Under the pieces are notes generated by a model, which worked only from the letters and a program-made list of their open reading frames with translations, did no database searches and was not told the origin of the DNA. A stretch of DNA of 19,426 nucleotides from CAYIYO01 sp964367715 (GTDB taxonomy: Bacteria; Chlamydiota; Chlamydiia; Chlamydiales; Criblamydiaceae). The position numbers and the translations under genes are program-made. Of this stretch, positions 15,391 through 19,426 are shown in pieces. Every line of letters begins with the position of its first letter. Within the stretch, counting starts at the first letter, position 1. The stretch is taken from contig CAYIYO010000035.1 of NCBI GenBank assembly GCA_964367715.1, positions 1 through 19,426 on the forward strand. Reading direction: 5' to 3'.

Positions 15391-16050
15391 ATGCCGGAGC
15401 AGCAGTGTCCCCTTTTCGTCTCACTAGAAGGAGGAGAGGGGGCAGGAAAAACGTCTCTTATCGTCGCACTTAAAGCGGCGCTCGAAGCAAAAGGGTTGTC
15501 TGTTGTCTCCACGCGAGAGCCAGGGGGGACCCCCTTAGGCGAAGTTATTCGCCAATGGCTGCTCAACCACGACGCCTCTATTAAAATTGGCAACACAGCA
15601 GAACTTCTTCTCTTTCTTGCCGTCCGCGCACAACACATCGAAGATGTGATCGCTCCGGCGCTAAGAGAAGGAAAAGTGGTCTTATGCGACCGTTTTAATG
15701 ACTCGACAATAGCTTACCAAGGTGCGGCTCGTGGTCTTGGCGTGGATTTCGTGCAGCAGCTCTGTGCCTCCGTATGTAAAGAGGTTGTTCCCTCGATCAC
15801 TCTCTACCTAGACGTGGACCCCTCCATCGGACTACGACGCACACGCCGCGCCACAAAAGAAAATGCAGCGACGGGAATGGTCGACAGAATTGAATCGGAG
15901 AAGCTCGCCTTTCATATGGCGGTTAGAGACGCAATGCTTGAGCAGGCAAAAGCCTTTCCAGAGCGCATGCACATTATTGACGCTTCTCAATCACGCACCT
16001 ACGTATTTGAAAAAGCAATGGAGAGTGTCATACCAAAATTGCCTCTATAA
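15391..16050 (+). CDS. tmk: Thymidylate kinase
   Basis: Phosphorylates dTMP to dTDP for DNA synthesis in the cytosol. The 219-residue product has the P-loop GGEGAGKT (residues 14-21), the dTMP-binding TREPGGTPLGEVIRQWLL, the DRFNDSTIAYQG motif starting at Asp100, and a lid region with RRTRRA. AAGGAG, overlapping the gyrA stop, lies five bases before ATG 15391, so it is read as the last gene of the dciA-gyrBA operon. In Chlamydia trachomatis tmk (CT188) holds the same place. After the stop the same frame remains open for 19 codons, but protein length is already normal for the family, so no lost C-terminus is suggested. Confidence 0.97.
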   Translation: MPEQQCPLFVSLEGGEGAGKTSLIVALKAALEAKGLSVVSTREPGGTPLGEVIRQWLLNHDASIKIGNTAELLLFLAVRAQHIEDVIAPALREGKVVLCDRFNDSTIAYQGAARGLGVDFVQQLCASVCKEVVPSITLYLDVDPSIGLRRTRRATKENAATGMVDRIESEKLAFHMAVRDAMLEQAKAFPERMHIIDASQSRTYVFEKAMESVIPKLPL

Positions 16051-16073
16051 CTGAGTGGGTTTGAGTTAATGGT

Positions 16074-16187
16074 CCCTCTACTAAACCTTGTCCCAACGGC
16101 TTATGCATAAGCCTTGGTGCAGAGGGTTGGGATGCTGAAAGTTATTTCGATGCTATTGGACAGAGGTTTTGTGGTGGAGAAGGTTTA
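16074..16187 (+). ncRNA. Candidate structured RNA or leader between tmk and holB
   Basis: The 165-base gap holds unusually dense pairing. GGCTTATGCATAAGCC (16098-16113) is a perfect 16-base palindrome. CCCAAC (16092-16097) directly before it matches GTTGGG (16126-16131). AAACCTTGTCC (16083-16093) can pair with GGACAGAGGTTT (16158-16169) with one bulged A and one wobble. Competing pairings exist: TAAACCTT (16082-16089) with AAGGTTTA (16180-16187), CCCTCT (16074-16079) with AGAGGG (16121-16126), and CCAA with TTGG flanking the palindrome. No known RNA family (tRNA, SRP, RNase P, tmRNA, 6S) was recognised. It could be an independent small RNA, a holB leader with alternative folds, or a decayed palindromic repeat. 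No T-run follows any stem. Confidence 0.35.
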
Positions 16188-16215
16188 ATTAAATTTTACT
16201 AGTCAGGATCATCCA

Positions 16216-17313
16216 ATGTTCGATACTCTTGTTGGCAATTCTCACATCAAAGATCATTTAAATAAAATTGTTGATAAAAACGCCTTTGGAAATTCCTACC
16301 TTTTCTCAGGCCCAGAAGGAATAGGCAAAGGACTGTTCGCAGAAGCATTTGCTTCTCTTCTTCTCTGCTCAAAAGACTCTCAGGGTATCAATCGACACAA
16401 GCTGGAAACGGGGAACCATCCGGATCTATGCATCTTTCGTCCGGAAGGAAAAGTTGCGATGCATAGCATGGACTCCATGCGGCGCCTCACAGCAGAAGTC
16501 TTTCAAGCACCTTATGAGGCTCCTTACAAAGTCTTTCTCATCCATGATGCGCATCGAATGCTCCCTTATAGCGCTAATGCTTTACTTAAAACGTTCGAAG
16601 AACCCCTTTCTACGAGCATCATCATCCTAATTTCGCACGCGCCAGAACTTCTTATCCCTACCATCCTTTCGCGTTGCCAAACGCTCCACTTTCACCACAT
16701 CCCTGAAGAGGAAGTCGCCGCATTTTTGATGGAGCATAAAAACTGCTCTGTTGAAAAAGCTGCTTCAATTGCATCATTAGCACAAGGTTCAATAGGGCAA
16801 GCTCTTGCCCTATTGGAGGAAGGAGGCGTCTTCCGTCAGCGCATTCTTGCACTTTTATCCAAAGGAAAATTCGATTCTTATTTCGATCTCCTCGATGCAG
16901 TCAAAGAGTTGTCCGAAAAATTAGAAAAAGAAAAAATAGCACTAGAAAAAGCGGCGCGCGCAGAAATCGTGGGAACAATTACTCTCAAAGATTTGCCGGC
17001 AGCGCAACAACAGTTGATAGAAAAAGAGGTCGACGGTGCTGCCGCCGCACGTTTTTCAGAACAGGTTCATTATCTTTTTGACATCATTCTCTCATGGTAC
17101 CGCGACTTGCATCTGCTTTATATCGGAGGCAATGCCCGTCATCTTATTCATCGCGATCACCAAACCATCCTACAAAATCTCGCCTCAGAAAAAGAACCTT
17201 TTCCTATTGAAAAGGTCATCCAAGCGATTAAAGAAGCACGTCTTTCTCACGCGCGCTCGACCTCGTTAGCCCTTTGTCTTGAAAATCTATTTCTCAAACT
17301 AAACACAATCTGA
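16216..17313 (+). CDS. holB: DNA polymerase III delta-prime subunit (clamp loader)
   Basis: Part of the clamp-loader complex that places the beta sliding clamp on DNA. The 365-residue product has FSGPEGIGKG (residues 30-39) at the Walker A position, with Gly in place of the final Ser/Thr, fitting a subunit that need not hydrolyse ATP. Downstream are ANALLKTFEEPLSTS and the SRC motif at residues 152-154 (PTILSRCQTLHF), the arginine-finger motif shared by delta-prime and DnaX. The C-terminal third has a Lys/Glu-rich helical stretch (EKLEKEKIALEKAARAE) before the LSWYRDLHLL collar helix, making it somewhat longer than E. coli delta-prime. AGGA (16205-16208) is seven bases from the ATG. Chlamydia trachomatis has holB (CT187) beside tmk. 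DnaX is excluded by length and the missing zinc-binding cysteines. Confidence 0.9.
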   Translation: MFDTLVGNSHIKDHLNKIVDKNAFGNSYLFSGPEGIGKGLFAEAFASLLLCSKDSQGINRHKLETGNHPDLCIFRPEGKVAMHSMDSMRRLTAEVFQAPYEAPYKVFLIHDAHRMLPYSANALLKTFEEPLSTSIIILISHAPELLIPTILSRCQTLHFHHIPEEEVAAFLMEHKNCSVEKAASIASLAQGSIGQALALLEEGGVFRQRILALLSKGKFDSYFDLLDAVKELSEKLEKEKIALEKAARAEIVGTITLKDLPAAQQQLIEKEVDGAAAARFSEQVHYLFDIILSWYRDLHLLYIGGNARHLIHRDHQTILQNLASEKEPFPIEKVIQAIKEARLSHARSTSLALCLENLFLKLNTI

Positions 17314-17319
17314 GATAAT
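17291..17319 (+). promoter_or_regulatory. Possible trxB promoter
   Basis: TTCTCA (17291-17296, four of six) and GATAAT (17314-17319, five of six) are 17 bases apart. They overlap the holB stop and precede trxB by about 43 bases. Plausible but unproven. Confidence 0.4.
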
Positions 17320-17361
17320 ACGCGCAATTCATACGCATCACATATTTTAGGAGTCTCATCA

Positions 17362-18315
17362 ATGAATAAAAAAGTAAAAGTTGTCATCGTCGGATCCGGC
17401 CCCGCAGGCTACACCGCAGGAATTTATGCGTCACGCGCAATGCTAGAGCCTGTGATGTTTGCAGGATTTTTCTCAGGCCCCGCAGGTGGTCAGCTCATGA
17501 CAACAACTGATGTCGAAAATTTTCCAGGATTTCCAGAAGGAATTGAAGGCCCAATACTTGTTGAACATTTTAAAAAACAGGCCGCACGTTTTGGAACAGA
17601 AATCCTTTACGAAGATGTAGAAAGTCTCGATCTGAGTTCTCATCCCTATAAAGTCATAGGAAAAAATACGACTTTCCTCGCTGACGCAATCATTATCTCA
17701 ACCGGAGCAAATGCAAAACGTCTCGACATCCCCGGAACACGAGACGGCGAATTATGGCAGAAAGGTGTCACAGCCTGCGCCGTATGCGACGGAGCAATGC
17801 CCATCTTCCGCAATAAAGAACTCTATGTCATTGGTGGAGGCGATTCCGCTGTCGAAGAAGCAAGCTTCCTCACAAAATACGCAAGCAAAGTGTTTCTTGT
17901 GCATCGTCGCGACGAACTGCGCGCCTCAAAAATTATGCAGCAGCGGGCAATTGAAAATCCAAAAATTGAAATCCTTTGGAATAGCGAAATTGTCCTGGTC
18001 GAAGGAACAAAATCAGTCGAATCAGTGACGGTGAAAAATGTTGTCACAGGCGAAACCACTGTCCGTCCAGCTGCAGGTGTCTTTTTTGCCGTTGGCCACC
18101 AGCCCAATACCGGATTCCTCAATGGTCAAATCACATTGCACGACAATGGATACATAAAAGTTGTTCCAGGAACAACAAGAACGAATGTACCCTTAGTCTA
18201 CGCTTGTGGAGATGTCCAAGACCATGTCTACCGCCAAGCGATCACTGCTGCAGGGACAGGATGCATGGCAGCACTCGAAGCGGAACACGACCTCATCACG
18301 AAAGGACTGCTCTAG
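17362..18315 (+). CDS. trxB: Thioredoxin reductase
   Basis: A cytosolic FAD enzyme that reduces thioredoxin with NADPH. The 317-residue product has the FAD site VIVGSGPAGYTAGIYASRA (GSGPAG at residues 11-16), the GQLMTTTDVENFPGFPEGI segment, the redox pair CAVC (Cys139 and Cys142), the NADPH site IGGGDSAVEEASFLT followed by HRRDELRAS, and the C-terminal FAD contact ACGDVQDHVYRQAITAAGTGCMAA. All are standard for low-molecular-weight bacterial TrxB. AGGAG lies about eight bases before ATG 17362. The downstream outer-membrane protein gene begins two bases after its stop, so the two are probably transcribed together. Confidence 0.97.
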   Translation: MNKKVKVVIVGSGPAGYTAGIYASRAMLEPVMFAGFFSGPAGGQLMTTTDVENFPGFPEGIEGPILVEHFKKQAARFGTEILYEDVESLDLSSHPYKVIGKNTTFLADAIIISTGANAKRLDIPGTRDGELWQKGVTACAVCDGAMPIFRNKELYVIGGGDSAVEEASFLTKYASKVFLVHRRDELRASKIMQQRAIENPKIEILWNSEIVLVEGTKSVESVTVKNVVTGETTVRPAAGVFFAVGHQPNTGFLNGQITLHDNGYIKVVPGTTRTNVPLVYACGDVQDHVYRQAITAAGTGCMAALEAEHDLITKGLL

Positions 18316-18316
18316 T

Positions 18317-19135
18317 ATGATCAAACGTCTTTGTGCGACTCTATTTCTCCTCCCTTTTACACTCGTTGCAACGGAATATGCGCCGTGGTTTCCTCGCTAC
18401 CTTGAGCTGCAACCCCGCTTCACCTATACGCACGAATGGTTTAACTCGGTCGACACCGCGGGCGATACCGATTCCTATCGCGCGCGCAACGACTTTTATG
18501 AAGGCAGCATAGAGGTCGCCTATGACGTATGGGATGCCCAACTTGAATTTCTTTTTGACAGCACGCGCAGTCATCACCTCGGACCCGATAATGGAAAAGG
18601 AACTGTCCGTTATCTCTTACGCGATGATGTCCTAGGGGATCCTTTTAGCTGGACAATAGGCCTTTCCCTATCCACTGTTTTTACTCAAGCCCTACATGAT
18701 ATTAGCGTCTTCCATCATGGTCATTTCGAAGGGGAATTGCATTCTTCAATAGGAAAAGAATGTGCAGAAGGAGAAACGTGGACGTCTCGCGCCTGGGGGT
18801 TATTAGGAATCGGTGCAGGAGATCAAGGTGGAAGCTCTCCATGGCTACATGGCAGCGCGAACTGGGAAATCAATCACAATGAACAGTATCAAGGGCGTCT
18901 TTTTTGTGAGGCACTATATGGACTAGGGGCGCGTTCTCTCGACCTTACAGTCCCTTTTCGAGGGTATGGGACAATTCGACACCAATCTATCGATTTAGGA
19001 GGGCGCGGTGAATACGTTTTTGAGTGCAACGGATCTTCCCTAAGCCTAGAGTACCGCCTTCGTCTCCACGCCCGCAACTGCCCGCGGCATCTGCAAGCAA
19101 TCCAAGTGAGTTATTTGTATCCTTTCGGACTGTAA
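18317..19135 (+). CDS. Predicted outer-membrane beta-barrel protein, family unknown
   Basis: A 272-residue protein that I do not recognise. ATG 18317 is chosen because it gives a clean signal peptide (MIKRLCATLFLLPFTLVA, then TEYAPWF) directly after the trxB stop; starts further upstream would lie inside trxB. AAGGA (18302-18306) precedes it by ten bases. The mature part has alternating strands rich in Tyr, Trp and Phe (RFTYTHEWF, GSIEVAYDVWDAQLEFLFD, SANWEINHNEQYQGRLFCEALYGLG, SLSLEYRLRLHA), as in a barrel of about 8-12 strands. It ends in YLYPFGL rather than the usual terminal Phe. Only three mature cysteines are present, so it is not a cysteine-rich MOMP-type protein. Role unknown: porin, adhesin or enzyme are all possible. 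Confidence 0.78.
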   Translation: MIKRLCATLFLLPFTLVATEYAPWFPRYLELQPRFTYTHEWFNSVDTAGDTDSYRARNDFYEGSIEVAYDVWDAQLEFLFDSTRSHHLGPDNGKGTVRYLLRDDVLGDPFSWTIGLSLSTVFTQALHDISVFHHGHFEGELHSSIGKECAEGETWTSRAWGLLGIGAGDQGGSSPWLHGSANWEINHNEQYQGRLFCEALYGLGARSLDLTVPFRGYGTIRHQSIDLGGRGEYVFECNGSSLSLEYRLRLHARNCPRHLQAIQVSYLYPFGL

Positions 19136-19157
19136 GAGATTTAGAGGCCTTACATAA

Positions 19158-19255
19158 TTATACCGTTCGTGATTCAACATTTGGTTTTTCGGCTGTGCCA
19201 ACCCTGGGAGCTTTCCACGGCCCAAAAATCAAATATTGAATCACGAACGGTATAA
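19158..19255. repeat. 98-base near-perfect palindrome, MITE-like
   Basis: TTATACCGTTCGTGATTCAA (19158-19177) is perfectly inverted at 19236-19255. After one mismatch the arms continue: ATTTG with CAAAT, a G-T wobble, TTTTT (19185-19189) with AAAAA (19224-19228), one mismatch, then GGCTGTG (19191-19197) with CACGGCC (19216-19222, one wobble). An 18-base loop remains. The arms end in TTATACC and GGTATAA, compatible with insertion at a TA dinucleotide. It lies between convergent genes. No T-run follows on either strand, so a simple terminator is less likely than a miniature inverted-repeat element. Confidence 0.7.
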
Positions 19256-19265
19256 AACAAATAAG

Positions 19266-19426
19266 TTATGAAGAGGTGCTGCTTTGGCGCGTCCTTAATT
19301 CTAACACAGCAATATGGGTGTAGAGACCAAAGCCATAGATTTCAGGTTTGATGACACCTGCAAAAGCTGTTGCTGTCATAAATATGCAGGAAGGGATAAT
19401 TAAGAGAGCAGTTGTTGTTTTAGCAA
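19266..19426 (-). CDS. 3' end of a minus-strand gene, cut by the window edge
   Basis: Read on the minus strand, an open frame enters from the right edge and ends at TAA (19266-19268), giving 52 complete visible codons. The sequence begins AKTTTALLIIPSCIFMTATAFA, then GVIKPEIYGFGLYTHIAVLELR and ends RQSSTSS. The first part is hydrophobic and ends in AFA-G, like a signal peptide with its cleavage site, which would make this a small secreted protein starting just outside the window. Equally it could be the last membrane helix of a larger protein. An internal ATG would give 37 residues. No family is recognised. The composition looks coding, but with so short a visible piece confidence is moderate. 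Confidence 0.5.
   Translation of the reverse strand, partial: AKTTTALLIIPSCIFMTATAFAGVIKPEIYGFGLYTHIAVLELRTRQSSTSS

Noticed and set aside
14925..15638. 237-codon minus-strand open frame spanning the gyrA end and the tmk start
   Set aside because: Ser/Thr/Arg-rich low-quality translation antisense to two secure genes; no motif recognised.
16098..16170. tRNA, SRP RNA, RNase P or tmRNA in the tmk-holB gap
   Set aside because: No T-arm, GGAAG-type tetraloop region, or other family landmark could be found by eye.
16051..16189. tmk frame continuing after its stop as LSGFELMVPLLNLVPTAYA, a stop, then ALVQRVGMLKVISMLLDRG
   Set aside because: Thymidylate kinase is of normal length without it, and two stops interrupt the stretch; the pairing structure explains the region better.
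18206..18316. Longer start for the last outer-membrane protein, inside trxB
   Set aside because: It would overlap trxB by 110 bases and place the signal peptide internally; ATG 18317 gives a proper N-terminal signal.
19158..19255. Reading the large palindrome as a plain bidirectional rho-independent terminator
   Set aside because: No T-run follows the stem on either strand and the arms are far longer than needed, though a role in ending both convergent transcripts is not excluded.

Overview
The window reads as a chromosomal segment of a member of the Chlamydiota, most likely an environmental ('Chlamydia-like') lineage rather than Chlamydia itself. Three things point there. First, the block dciA-gyrB-gyrA-tmk-holB follows the order I know from Chlamydia trachomatis (CT191 to CT187). 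Second, GyrA and GyrB match chlamydial sequence closely, for example the stretch around KHRKCAKISGDTSGDYHPHG in GyrA. Third, there are two predicted outer-membrane beta-barrel proteins, one of them omptin/Pom-like, a type I associate with amoeba symbionts. Family-level placement (Waddlia-, Simkania- or Parachlamydia-like) cannot be settled from this window.

Layout, left to right. Positions 1-650 hold a small exported OB-fold protein resembling the MamS/MamX domain. A sigma70-type promoter at 676-704 then opens a tight plus-strand run: yicC, gmk, rpoZ (omega), an unrecognised membrane-anchored protein, and metG. rpmB follows with its own probable promoter and a textbook rho-independent terminator at 5666-5697. 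surE lies alone on the minus strand (5797-6588), divergent from an unrecognised helical protein (6755-7765). Next come ispH and an outer-membrane beta-barrel protein. A strong promoter at 9795-9823 and a structured leader precede dciA-gyrB-gyrA-tmk, a DNA-replication and topology operon. A 165-base gap with extensive RNA-like pairing separates tmk from holB. trxB and a second predicted outer-membrane protein follow. The right end carries a 98-base near-perfect palindrome (19158-19255) and the 3' end of a minus-strand gene cut by the window edge.

Most genes are housekeeping: nucleotide supply (gmk, tmk, surE), transcription and translation (rpoZ, metG, rpmB), helicase loading, supercoiling and clamp loading (dciA, gyrBA, holB), isoprenoids (ispH) and thiol redox (trxB). 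I did not find an obvious new multi-gene system. The items most worth a second look are the structured gap before holB, the palindromic element, the omptin-like barrel that keeps one catalytic pair but seems to lack the other, the hairpin leader of the gyrase operon, the gyrase substitution at the quinolone-contact serine, and the unrecognised proteins embedded in core operons.
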